From: DASVAL01 sp035649575
GTDB taxonomy: Bacteria > Planctomycetota > UBA1135 > UBA2386
Assembly: GCA_035649575.1 (NCBI GenBank)
Contig: DASRJH010000062.1
Location: 1-41,414, forward strand
Reading direction: 5' to 3'
DNA: 41,414 nucleotides
Shown piece by piece: positions 16,372-23,823 of the stretch (position 1 is the first letter of the stretch; every line of letters begins with the position of its first letter). The position numbers and the translations under genes were made by a program. The notes under the pieces were generated by a model. That model saw only the letters and a program-made list of their open reading frames with translations. It was not told where the DNA came from and searched no databases.

Positions 16372-17211
16372 GTGCCCGAACTTCCCGAGGTCGAAACCGT
16401 TCGCGCGGGCGCTGAGCCTCACCTGCGGGGCCGCCGCCTGCGCAACGTGACGCTGCGCCGCCCCGACCTGCGGTGGCCGATCCCGCGCGCTGCGCTCATG
16501 GCCCTCGTCCTGCGAACGTGCACTGCCGTGACCCGACGGTCCAAGTATCTGCTCGTGCATTTCGACGGCAGCAGGAAGCCCGTTGCGATCATCCACCTCG
16601 GCATGACGGGGCGACTGCTCGTCGAACCCCGCGTAGCAGGCGCGCTGGCGCCCGAGTATCGCAAGCACGAACACTGGCGCATGGACTTCGGCGACCGGCT
16701 CGTGCGCTTCATCGACCCGCGGCGGTTCGGCGCGCTCGACGTCGCCAGCGCTGACGAACTGACAACCCACGCGCTGCTCGCGAACCTCGGCCAGGAACCG
16801 TTGCAGGCCGGGTTCGACGGCGACTTCCTGCACCGCGTGTCGAGGCGTCGCAAGGCGAGCGTGAAGTCGCTGCTGATGGATGCGAAGGTCGTGGTCGGCG
16901 TCGGCAACATCTACGCGAGCGAAGCGTGCTGGCGCGCCGGCGTGCGGCCGCGGCGGTCCGCCGGTTCGTTGACGCGTCGCGAGTGCGCGGCAGTCGCGGC
17001 CGGCGTTCGAGCAGTCCTGAATGCGGCGATCGCCGCCGGTGGCACGTCGTTCCGCGACTACGTCGGAGTCGCCGAGGATGCGGGTTTCTTCGCGCGCGAG
17101 CTCGCCGTCTACGAACGCAGCGGCGAACCGTGCAGGCGCTGTGGCGCAGCGATCCGGCGCACGACGGACCACGGGCGCAGCACCTACTGGTGCGCTTGCT
17201 GCCAGCACTGA
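16372..17211 (+). CDS. mutM: Formamidopyrimidine-DNA glycosylase
   Basis: The 279-residue product repairs oxidised purines such as 8-oxoguanine by base excision and AP-lyase cleavage. The GTG at 16372 was chosen because the mature protein must start with the catalytic Pro: the sequence reads (M)PELPEVETVRAG, with Pro2 and Glu3 in place. RRSKYLLVHFDG carries the conserved Lys near residue 58. IIHLGMTGRLLV and IDPRRFGALDV are also typical. The helix-two-turn-helix segment is SVKSLLMDAKVVVGVGNIYA. The C-terminal zinc finger has CRRCGAAIRR and YWCACCQ, with two CxxC pairs. In-frame ATG codons upstream would add a low-quality leader and bury Pro2. It is divergent from mce and convergent with the PDZ lipoprotein gene across 28 bases. 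Confidence 0.95.
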   Translation: MPELPEVETVRAGAEPHLRGRRLRNVTLRRPDLRWPIPRAALMALVLRTCTAVTRRSKYLLVHFDGSRKPVAIIHLGMTGRLLVEPRVAGALAPEYRKHEHWRMDFGDRLVRFIDPRRFGALDVASADELTTHALLANLGQEPLQAGFDGDFLHRVSRRRKASVKSLLMDAKVVVGVGNIYASEACWRAGVRPRRSAGSLTRRECAAVAAGVRAVLNAAIAAGGTSFRDYVGVAEDAGFFARELAVYERSGEPCRRCGAAIRRTTDHGRSTYWCACCQH

Positions 17212-17239
17212 TTCCCGCTCGTCTGCGCGGCCGGATGCC

Positions 17240-18319
17240 TCACGTGTCGAAGTGGATCAGCCACAGCAGTCGCACTTCGGTCTCGTGGGCCTTCGCCTCG
17301 ACGTGGATGAGACCGAACAGCGCACTGAACACGTTGCGCGTCTTCACCTCGCGCGTCGCGGAGTCAGCCACGTAGTGATTCGCGTTCCGCATGATCACGC
17401 CGAACGGACCGATGCTCCACTTGTCCATGAAGGTCCCGTCCTCGAGGTGGAAGATCAGCGGGACCCAGACGTTGGTCTCGTCGCTGTAGTCCTCGAGCTC
17501 CACCGTGGCATCGTGGCCGGGTCCGGATCCGCGCTGCACGTGCCACCGCATGCTCTCCCCGGCGGCGCCTTGTTCGGCGATCCTTTGCGTGAGCTCGGCG
17601 ACCGGGGGAACGGGCGCGCCATCGACGGTGTCGATCACGTCGCCGGCCCGGACGCCCGCGAGCCAGGCCGGCGAGCCGACCTCGACGTTGATCACGGCAA
17701 CCGCGTTGCGCGGCGTGCCCCAGATCTTCTCGCACCACGCAGCCGGAATGCCGCGCAGCGTGGCGCCGGCAACGGGCGGGTGGTGTGGCGGCGCCGACTC
17801 GAGCGCGATCTCCTCGGATTCCGACACGCGTTCCTTGCCGACGAGTGCTGTGAGCGACAAGTCGAGCTCGCTCTGCCCTCGCAACACCTTCGCGGTCACG
17901 GCCTGATCGGGCCGCAGCTTGGATTCGAACTCAGCGAGCTGCACTGGATAGACGGTCGCGGCCTTGTCGAGCGAGAGCAGCACGTCGGCCGCGAGCACAC
18001 CGGCCCTTGCCGCGCTCGAATCCGGCTCGACGCTCTTCACGAGCAGGCCGGACCACGGAGCCACGCCACGATCGTCCGCGCGGCTCTTGTTCAGCTCGAC
18101 GACCTTGATGCCGAGCGACGCGCGCTCGCGCCGGTACTCGGTCTTCACGCGCACCGATGACGCGGAAGTGCACAGCTCGTAGGTCTCGGTGCTGCCATCG
18201 GGCCGGTTTTGCGTGGCCAGCACGTAGTCGCTCGCGCCGAGCGTGACCTCCCTGCTGTGGGTGATGACGCAGCCATGGAGGCAAGAGAGGCAGAGCAGCG
18301 GGGCAAGCGTTCGGTTCAT
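17240..18319 (-). CDS. PDZ-domain lipoprotein
   Basis: The 359-residue product starts MNRTLAPLLCLSCLHGCVIT; LHGC is a usable lipobox, so the protein is probably lipid-anchored through Cys17. The ATG at 18317-18319 is preferred over one five codons upstream. Two PDZ-like domains follow. The first (about residues 65-155) has GLLVKSVEPDSSAARAGVLA, then ADVLLSLDKAATVYP. The second (about residues 200-280) has VINVEVGSPAWLAGVRAGDV, then IDTVDGAPVPPVAELTQRI. No protease domain is attached, so the protein is a scaffold or peptide-binding partner rather than a DegP-type protease. The C-terminal 80 residues (VWVPLIFHLEDGTFMDKWSI ... VRLLWLIHFDT) form an unrecognised beta-rich domain. It has no nearby operon partner; the next gene upstream starts more than 1 kb away and ends 54 bases before this start. 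Confidence 0.8.
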   Translation of the reverse strand: MNRTLAPLLCLSCLHGCVITHSREVTLGASDYVLATQNRPDGSTETYELCTSASSVRVKTEYRRERASLGIKVVELNKSRADDRGVAPWSGLLVKSVEPDSSAARAGVLAADVLLSLDKAATVYPVQLAEFESKLRPDQAVTAKVLRGQSELDLSLTALVGKERVSESEEIALESAPPHHPPVAGATLRGIPAAWCEKIWGTPRNAVAVINVEVGSPAWLAGVRAGDVIDTVDGAPVPPVAELTQRIAEQGAAGESMRWHVQRGSGPGHDATVELEDYSDETNVWVPLIFHLEDGTFMDKWSIGPFGVIMRNANHYVADSATREVKTRNVFSALFGLIHVEAKAHETEVRLLWLIHFDT

Positions 18320-18373
18320 GGTAGGTCGCGGCAAAGCGCACGATGGCGCGGAATGTAGCGCCGCGGCCGGTGA

Positions 18374-19399
18374 TCACGACGCGCTATCGCGCGAGCGCGC
18401 CGGCGGTCCTTCCTTTCGCATCGACCGCCAGACGAAGACCATGCAGACCAGGAACAGGACGAAGAACACGAGATCGAGCCAGTCGGCGAGCCGCTCGGTC
18501 GCTCGCCCGCGACCACGCACGTCGCGTTGGAAGCAGTCCCACCACCGCCGCGCGATGTCGCGCGACAGTGCTGCGGGCGTTTCGCCCGCGACGAACATGT
18601 CCACGACCGCCGCGAGGTCGGCAACCCGGTCCGGGTCGGCCAGCCAGCGTGCGGCGTCGAGGACCGGTGCCGTCGCGTCGGCAGTGACGGCGAGGCCGAA
18701 CCGGGCGCCGTTCGGCCCGGCGATCGATTCGACGCGCACGCGGCCCGCGCTGCGGAAGGCCGCAGCCCGTAGCAGGTCGCGAGGACCGAGGCAGGCTCCG
18801 AGCCGGCCGCCGATCAAATCCTCGAGCATCGGCGCGTAGGCGCCGGAGAGCGTGCCGGCGCGCGCATCGAGCGCCGTCCACCAGGCCAGACCGATGTTCT
18901 CCGGCTCACCGCGCTCGAGCCGGTCGCGCATGGCGAGCAACCACGGCGAGCCATCGACCTCGGGGGCCACGATGCCGAGGCGTCCGGCGAGGGCTTCGTC
19001 CATCGCGATCTCGTGCCACGCTCGCCCCGGACCTGCCGCGGTCGGCACACTGGTCGCAACCGCGAGCGCGTAGTCGCCTGCGAACTCGAGCACGAACGGC
19101 TCCGCCGCGGGTGATCCGGCCCGAGGTGCGATCGGGCGCAGCGAAGCCGAGTGGCGCGCGAGCGTCCATTCGTCCCAGAACAGCAAGAGGCGCGACCCCG
19201 AGAGCGGGCCTTCGCCGAGGTTCTCCGCCGGCTCGACCACGAAACCCGCGCGATGCGCCGACAACCAGGCGCGGACTCCTTCGGCGCGATGCGCCGGCAC
19301 CGTGACGACGACGCGAGCAGTGGCCTCCTGAGCGCGCGCCTCGTGCACCGATCCCAGGAGGCCGGCGACCATCCAGGCGAGAGCCACGCGCGGGGCCAT
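18374..19399 (-). CDS. Tail-anchored solute-binding-like protein
   Basis: The 341-residue product begins MAPRVALAWMVAGLLGSVHE with cleavage likely after ARAQ. Residues 25-290 follow the pattern of ABC-type periplasmic binding proteins for iron or small anions. EPFVLEFAGDYALAVATSVP is the early hinge strand. AWHEIAMDEALAGRLGIVAP and EVDGSPWLLAMRDRLE correspond to the 'W.DL....GRI...DP..S' block, and DLIGGRLGACLGPRDLL to the later lobe. Unlike a normal binding protein it ends with a transmembrane helix (LVFFVLFLVCMVFVW, about residues 308-325) and a basic cytosolic tail, so it would be held at the membrane facing outward. No ABC permease or ATPase is nearby. Its ATG directly abuts the stop codon of the MFS gene upstream, so the two are probably one transcript. 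The ligand is unknown. Confidence 0.65.
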   Translation of the reverse strand: MAPRVALAWMVAGLLGSVHEARAQEATARVVVTVPAHRAEGVRAWLSAHRAGFVVEPAENLGEGPLSGSRLLLFWDEWTLARHSASLRPIAPRAGSPAAEPFVLEFAGDYALAVATSVPTAAGPGRAWHEIAMDEALAGRLGIVAPEVDGSPWLLAMRDRLERGEPENIGLAWWTALDARAGTLSGAYAPMLEDLIGGRLGACLGPRDLLRAAAFRSAGRVRVESIAGPNGARFGLAVTADATAPVLDAARWLADPDRVADLAAVVDMFVAGETPAALSRDIARRWWDCFQRDVRGRGRATERLADWLDLVFFVLFLVCMVFVWRSMRKEGPPARSRDSAS

Positions 19400-20587
19400 C
19401 TACCTGCCCTCCCGCACTCCGAAGCGGATCGAGACGTAGGAGAGCAACTGGCAGCCGGCCGCCATCAGCAGCACGCCGCGGAACCCGAGCGCGGAAGCCA
19501 CGGGCGCAGCGCCCAGCGCAAAGCCCACGACGCCCAACTGCATCACGAAGCCGCGCAGGCCCATCAGCGTGGCGAACTGCTGGCTCGGCACGAGTCCGGA
19601 CACGAGCGCCTGCAGCGGACCCGTGCGCGCTGCGGCGCTGACTGCGAGCAACGCGCCCTCTGCCATCATGACCCACGGTCCCGGTTCCCGCGCGAGCAGG
19701 ATGAAACACGCGACGAGCACGACCGACGTCGTGAGCACGAGGTTCCGTTTGCCGACGCGGTCGCTGAGCCGACCGAGCAGGGCGCTGCCGAGCACGGATG
19801 CCACACCGAGGCCGACCCAGAGCGGCATCTGGTCGTCCTTCGCGACACGACCCGTCTCGTCGAGCCACGTCGTGGCGAGTTGCACGGTCGTGAAGAACGA
19901 ACCCACGTGCAGCATCGTCGCGAACAGGCCCGCGCACACCGGGCCGTTGCGCAGCACGGAGCGGAACGACGCGCGTACCTCGTGTTGCCTCGAGGCCGGC
20001 AGCGCGCGCAGCACCCACCAACATCCGATCGCGCCCATCGCTGCCTGCACGCCGAAGATCCCGGGCCAGTATCCGGCTTTCGCGAAGGCCACCGAGAGCG
20101 GCATGCCGATCGGAATGGCGAGGAACATGCCCGCCGTGAACGCACTCATCGCAGAGCCGCGGCGAGAATATGGCGCGACCTCGGCGGCGAGTGCCGACGC
20201 GGCCGCATATGCGAGGCCGACGGCAGCTCCGGAGCCCGTGCGCAAGAGCAGGAACGGCCACAGCGATCGGACCGGCAGATGCGCGAGACTCAGCGCTGCG
20301 AAGGCGACCAGTCCGCCGAGCAGCACAGCGCGCCGCCCCAGCCGGTCCGTCAGCGGCCCGGCGCCGAGCGCCCCGAAGGCCGAGCCGAACGCTGCGGCAG
20401 CCACGAGATACTTGGGGTCGCCGTCGCCGAGCGCGAGGTCGACCCTGACGAAGGGCAGCAGCGCACCGAGCACGTTCGTGTTAAGGTTCAGCGCGAACGC
20501 GGCCAGCGCGAGCGCGCCGATCGCGACGCGTTCCTGGGACCGCGGCAGCTCCGCGGCAGGTGGAAGGTCGGGTCGAGGCGCCACCAA
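19400..20587 (-). CDS. Major facilitator superfamily transporter
   Basis: The 395-residue product has about 12 hydrophobic helices. The MFS signature lies between helices 2 and 3 as GAGPLTDRLGRRAVLLGGLV, with a second, weaker copy GSALLGRLSDRVGKRNLVLT in the C-terminal half. Helix 1 contains ALALAAFALNLNTNVLGALL, helix 4 LLRTGSGAAVGLAYAAASAL, and helix 5 FTAGMFLAIPIGMPLSVAF, resembling sugar/drug exporters of the DHA1 or AraJ-like type. The start is probably TTG at 20585-20587 or the following GTG; no ATG fits. Stop and start codons of this gene and the solute-binding-like gene touch, indicating one operon. Substrate is unknown. It is divergent from the FAD oxidoreductase gene with a 157-base gap that should carry both promoters. 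Confidence 0.88.
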   Translation of the reverse strand: MVAPRPDLPPAAELPRSQERVAIGALALAAFALNLNTNVLGALLPFVRVDLALGDGDPKYLVAAAAFGSAFGALGAGPLTDRLGRRAVLLGGLVAFAALSLAHLPVRSLWPFLLLRTGSGAAVGLAYAAASALAAEVAPYSRRGSAMSAFTAGMFLAIPIGMPLSVAFAKAGYWPGIFGVQAAMGAIGCWWVLRALPASRQHEVRASFRSVLRNGPVCAGLFATMLHVGSFFTTVQLATTWLDETGRVAKDDQMPLWVGLGVASVLGSALLGRLSDRVGKRNLVLTTSVVLVACFILLAREPGPWVMMAEGALLAVSAAARTGPLQALVSGLVPSQQFATLMGLRGFVMQLGVVGFALGAAPVASALGFRGVLLMAAGCQLLSYVSIRFGVREGR

Positions 20588-20744
20588 GGGCCAGCATCAT
20601 GGGCGGCTGCCTGGTCGAAAGCTCGCATGGGGCAACCGAAACCCGGCCGCCGCTTCCATTGTCGCTCGTTGTCTCTCGTCCGGCGCGGCGCCACCGATGT
20701 AGAGTTCTGCGCCTCGTGTACCAGATGCTGCCGGAGCCCCCCGC

Positions 20745-22082
20745 GTGAAGATCGCCATCCTGGGCGGCGGCATCTCGGGTGTCGCCCTGGCCCGCATGCT
20801 CGCAGCCGACGGCCATCGCGTCGTCGTGCTCGAGAAAGCCGAGCGCGCAGGTGGCTTGTGCAGGAGCCGCAGCATCAGCGGCTTCACGTTCGACGAGGCC
20901 GGCGGCCACATCGTGTTCTCGAAGGACAAGCGCGTCCTTCAGTGGCAACTCGAGCGCTGCGGCGGCGAAGCGCAGACCGTGCGCACGGTGCGCAACACGA
21001 AGATCCGTTGGCACGATCGCTGGGTGCCGTATCCGTTCGAGAACGGAGTCGGGCACCTGACCAAGGAGGCGATCGTCGACTGCATGGCAGGTTACGTCGA
21101 GGCCTATGCCGGCCGGCGGGCTGGCGCACCGTGTCCCGCGAACTTCGGCGATTGGATCTCGTGGCGTCTCGGGGACGGCTTCGCTCGCCACTTCATGGTT
21201 CCGTACAACGAGAAGGTCTGGAAGTGCGACCTGCGCACGATGGCGAGCGACTGGGTCGCGGGCCGCGTGCCCGAAGCCCCGATCGCCGACATCCTGCGAT
21301 CCGCGATCGGCATCGACACCGAGGGCTACACCCACCAATCGGTGTTCTGGTTCCCGAAGCAAGGTGGCTTCGAGGCGATGGTCAAGGGAACCGTGGCGGG
21401 CGGCGGCTTCGACCTGCAGTGTGGGGTCGAGGTGCGGCGCGTCGAGCGGCGCGGCACGTCGTTCCTCGTCGACGGCGAGCCGTTCGACCTGGTGGTCAAC
21501 ACCGCGGCGCTGCCGCTGATCGAACCTTGCATCGCCGAGATTCCGGGCGAGATCCGCGCCGACATCCGGGCGCTGCGGCCGATCTCGCTGGTCAACGTGA
21601 TGATCGGCGTGCGGCTCGACGAGCCGATGCCGAAGCTGAGCTGGGTCTACCTGCCGTTTCCCGACCAGGGGCCGACGAACCGCGTAACCTACTACAGCAA
21701 CTACTCACCGCACAATGCGCCGCCGGGTCACGGCTCGTTCCTCGCAGAGGTGACGCACCGCGGTGAGCTGCGTCCCGATGCAGCCTGGTTGCGCGAGATG
21801 ATGTCCGGCCTCGAGCGCGCGGGAATCCTGCGACGCGAACAGGTCGTGCTCACGGAGTGGTGCAACAACGAGTTCGCCTACATCGACCAGAACCTCGAGT
21901 TCGGCCCGCGGATCGCGAGGGTTCGCCAGTGGTTCGATGCGAGCGGCTACATCACGTTCGGCCGCTTCGGCAGATACGAGTACCACAACAGCGACCAGTG
22001 CATCGCGAGGGCCATGCAGGTCCATCAGCACATCCAGGCGATCGCGAAGAGCGGCGCACACGCGCCGCTGGCACTCGATTGA
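20745..22082 (+). CDS. FAD-dependent amine oxidase / UDP-galactopyranose mutase-like protein
   Basis: The 445-residue product starts at GTG 20745 with MKIAILGGGISGVALARMLA, the dinucleotide-binding GxGxxG fold, then VVVLEKAERAGGLCRSRSIS (the acidic adenosine-ribose contact and GG motif). FTFDEAGGHIVFSK follows, a pattern shared by protoporphyrinogen oxidase-like and UDP-galactopyranose mutase-like enzymes. HDRWVPYPFENGVGHLTKEA and FMVPYNEKVWKCDLRTMASD are close to the 'P.P...' and 'Y..K.W....' blocks of planctomycete/bacterial homologues annotated as protoporphyrinogen oxidase or FAD-dependent. FWFPKQGGFEAMVKG is the pattern around the flavin. Near the C-terminus, ASGYITFGRFGRYEYHNSDQ is the usual FAD-binding tail. 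Cytosolic by lack of signal peptide. Which substrate it oxidises or rearranges is not readable; a carbohydrate role is as likely as a haem role. Confidence 0.8.
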   Translation: MKIAILGGGISGVALARMLAADGHRVVVLEKAERAGGLCRSRSISGFTFDEAGGHIVFSKDKRVLQWQLERCGGEAQTVRTVRNTKIRWHDRWVPYPFENGVGHLTKEAIVDCMAGYVEAYAGRRAGAPCPANFGDWISWRLGDGFARHFMVPYNEKVWKCDLRTMASDWVAGRVPEAPIADILRSAIGIDTEGYTHQSVFWFPKQGGFEAMVKGTVAGGGFDLQCGVEVRRVERRGTSFLVDGEPFDLVVNTAALPLIEPCIAEIPGEIRADIRALRPISLVNVMIGVRLDEPMPKLSWVYLPFPDQGPTNRVTYYSNYSPHNAPPGHGSFLAEVTHRGELRPDAAWLREMMSGLERAGILRREQVVLTEWCNNEFAYIDQNLEFGPRIARVRQWFDASGYITFGRFGRYEYHNSDQCIARAMQVHQHIQAIAKSGAHAPLALD

Positions 22083-22610
22083 CACATCTGTTCCCGCGAG
22101 CGCTGACCTCGGCGACGAGGAGTGTCCGGCAACGATCCCGATCGGAACCGCACACGTTGTTCAACGGGGTTGCCGCATGCGCGCGCGGCGTGATCGCTGG
22201 CATGTTTTTCGACGCCGCAACGGAACCTCGGATCGAGTCGCTGTCGTCCAAGGCGCGTTCCGTGGGGACCATGCCTTCCCACGGGGCTTCTTCCTGTTCT
22301 CAGGATCCCGCTGCGGGCAACTCGGACGCCGAGGCCGCATCGCGAATCAGAGGGGTCTGTTCAGGGCGCAAGCCCAGGTGCAGCTGACCAGTCAGCGAGC
22401 TGGTTGGCAGGTCTCGCGCTCGCTAGCGCGATCCTGAGGATGGGACTTTCTGGTGGCCGGCAGCATACCGCGGGGGAAGGACGCCGGCCGTCGGCCACGC
22501 GCTTGCCCGGGACGAGGTGTTTCCCGAGCCTCGGCACAGGTCCGCTTTCCTTTTTCGGTGCGCTGTGCTCTTGTTCGCATCCAGTAATGGCGGTCTGAGG
22601 CAGGGACAGG
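22083..22610. other. 528-base gap between same-direction genes
   Basis: No open frame here has a start, ribosome binding site and protein-like composition. It contains a 6-bp hairpin with a 4-base loop at 22415-22430 (CGCGCT, CGCT, AGCGCG) that could terminate the FAD gene transcript. It should also hold the cupin promoter, which I cannot place. Confidence 0.4.
22415..22430. terminator. Hairpin in the gap before the cupin gene
   Basis: CGCGCT and AGCGCG pair perfectly around CGCT. There is no T-tract, and the distance from the FAD gene stop (about 330 bases) weakens a termination role. Confidence 0.25.
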
Positions 22611-22913
22611 ATGCAGAACAGAACCGAACAGGACGGAGTGCGCCTGCAGTGGGGCGCCCAGGGTTTCTCCTGCGAGCTCTGGATCGATCCACCCGACCAG
22701 GTCTGGCACGACTTCCAGCACGATGTGGACAAGAGGGCCCTCCTGCTCGAGGGCATGGCCCAAATCGAGATGCAGGGCAAGGCCGTGCGCTTGCAGGCGG
22801 GAGACGAGCTCATGATACCCGCCGGTACGAGGCACACCGTGCGCAACTGTGGCAACGGTCCAGCTCGTTGGTTGCACGGCTACCGCGGGCAACACGAGGC
22901 CAGCCAGGGGTGA
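22611..22913 (+). CDS. Small cupin protein
   Basis: The 100-residue product is a single beta-barrel cupin. The two conserved blocks are visible as KRALLLEGMAQIEMQGKAVR, then LQAGDELMIPAGTRHTVRN, with an expected turn between them. The second block has the typical PAGTRH sequence, whose His could bind metal. The first block lacks the usual HxH, so a full metal site is not evident. The ATG is preceded by GGGACAGG. No signal peptide is present. Such stand-alone cupins are often sugar-phosphate isomerases, dioxygenases or ligand binders; no choice can be made. It is convergent with the PTPS gene, with one base between stop codons. Confidence 0.8.
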   Translation: MQNRTEQDGVRLQWGAQGFSCELWIDPPDQVWHDFQHDVDKRALLLEGMAQIEMQGKAVRLQAGDELMIPAGTRHTVRNCGNGPARWLHGYRGQHEASQG

Positions 22914-22914
22914 G

Positions 22915-23418
22915 TCACTCGCACATCGTCCAGGTCCCGCGCTGCCCGGGTGTCTCTTCGATGCCGATCGAGAGTTGGCGTACGCGCAGTGAGGCCCACT
23001 TCGCGGCCATCCGTTCGCGCAGCGTTCGTCCGAACCACGCCGCGAGATTCTCGGCGCTCGTGTTGCCGATCGGCAGCACGATGACCTCCTCGGCCGGGAT
23101 CAGGTAACGCCGCTCGCGATAGCGGATCTCCATCTGTGATCCGACGCGGACCGCCGTCAGCACGGGGTGCTCCCCGGGGATCAGCAGATGCTCGTCGAGT
23201 TCGTCGCACACCTCGCGCACGAGCGGTTTGATCTCCTTGAAGTTGACGACGAGACCATGCTCGTTCAGGTCCGTGTGCACGTCGACGAAGACCTTGTAGT
23301 TGTGTCCGTGCAGCCGCTCCGCCGTGCCGTCGGGGAAGATCAGGAAGTGGGCGGCGCTGAACTTCAGGTAGTCCTTCGCGATCGAGATCGACCAGCTTTC
23401 GACAGGGCGGGGCTTCAT
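22915..23418 (-). CDS. 6-pyruvoyl-tetrahydropterin synthase-family protein, PTPS-III type
   Basis: The 167-residue product is a T-fold pterin enzyme. LKFSAAHFLIF gives His24, and ERLHGHNYKVFVDV gives His37 and His39, the three zinc ligands. LDEHLLIPGEHP matches the catalytic Asp/His block, NTSAENLAAWFGRTL is the typical 'PTxENla' helix, and the tail has IGIEETPGQR, with the pterin-anchoring Glu. In QueD and PTPS-I/II a catalytic Cys precedes the HGH motif (CxxxHGH). Here the sequence is Ala33-Glu34-Arg-Leu-His-Gly-His, that is ExxHGH without the Cys, which is the signature described for PTPS-III. PTPS-III enzymes form 6-hydroxymethyl-dihydropterin from dihydroneopterin triphosphate and can replace FolB in folate synthesis. 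So a folate role is more likely than queuosine. Its start is 20 bases from that of the divergent cupin. Confidence 0.85.
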   Translation of the reverse strand: MKPRPVESWSISIAKDYLKFSAAHFLIFPDGTAERLHGHNYKVFVDVHTDLNEHGLVVNFKEIKPLVREVCDELDEHLLIPGEHPVLTAVRVGSQMEIRYRERRYLIPAEEVIVLPIGNTSAENLAAWFGRTLRERMAAKWASLRVRQLSIGIEETPGQRGTWTMCE

Positions 23419-23438
23419 GGGCCGCCTAGGATAGCCGC

Positions 23439-23774
23439 ATGGACTTCGCCGCGATCCCCTGGCGCACGACTCGTTACCGGGGCGTCCGCATCCACTTCTA
23501 TGCCGTGGACCAGCGCTCGGGCCGCGCCCTCGTGCTGATCGAGATGGCGCCGGGCCACGGCTACCCGCGTCACCGGCACCGCGGCGCCGAAGAAGTGCTC
23601 GTCGTCCAGGGCGCCTACCGCGACGAAACAGGTGACCACGGCGCCGGGCAGTTCGTGAGCTACGCGGACGGGACCGTCCACACTCCGGTCGCGGTCGATG
23701 GGCCGCAGGCGGAATCGTGTGTGCTGCTGGCGCTTGCCCACGAGGGCATTTCGCTGCTCGCCGGCGCGAACTGA
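23439..23774 (+). CDS. ChrR-like cupin protein
   Basis: The 111-residue product is a single cupin of the ChrR/anti-sigma cupin-like type. PRHRHRGAEEVLVVQGAYRD supplies the two His and Glu of the first metal-binding block, and YADGTVHTPVAV the His of the second, so a complete 3-His/1-Glu metal site can be drawn. The segment VLVVQGAYRDETGDHGAGQF is characteristic of ChrR-type cupins. There is no zinc-binding anti-sigma domain in front, and no ECF sigma factor gene nearby, so a direct anti-sigma role is doubtful. Cytosolic. It is divergent from the PTPS gene with only 20 bases between starts; each promoter must lie inside the other gene or overlap. It is convergent with fusA. Confidence 0.85.
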   Translation: MDFAAIPWRTTRYRGVRIHFYAVDQRSGRALVLIEMAPGHGYPRHRHRGAEEVLVVQGAYRDETGDHGAGQFVSYADGTVHTPVAVDGPQAESCVLLALAHEGISLLAGAN

Positions 23775-23823
23775 TCGACCGCAGAGGACCGCACCGGCTC
23801 GAGGCGCAGCGCGCTGACGAAGA

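Noticed and set aside
17921..17936. tRNA T-loop-like GAGTTCGAATCC on the minus strand
   Set aside because: It lies inside the PDZ lipoprotein coding frame (AEFESKL) and no cloverleaf arms fit around it.
22143..22440. Possible small gene or transposase fragment in the 528-base gap
   Set aside because: The open frame is Arg-rich, has no ribosome binding site and shows no recognisable family motif or terminal inverted repeats.
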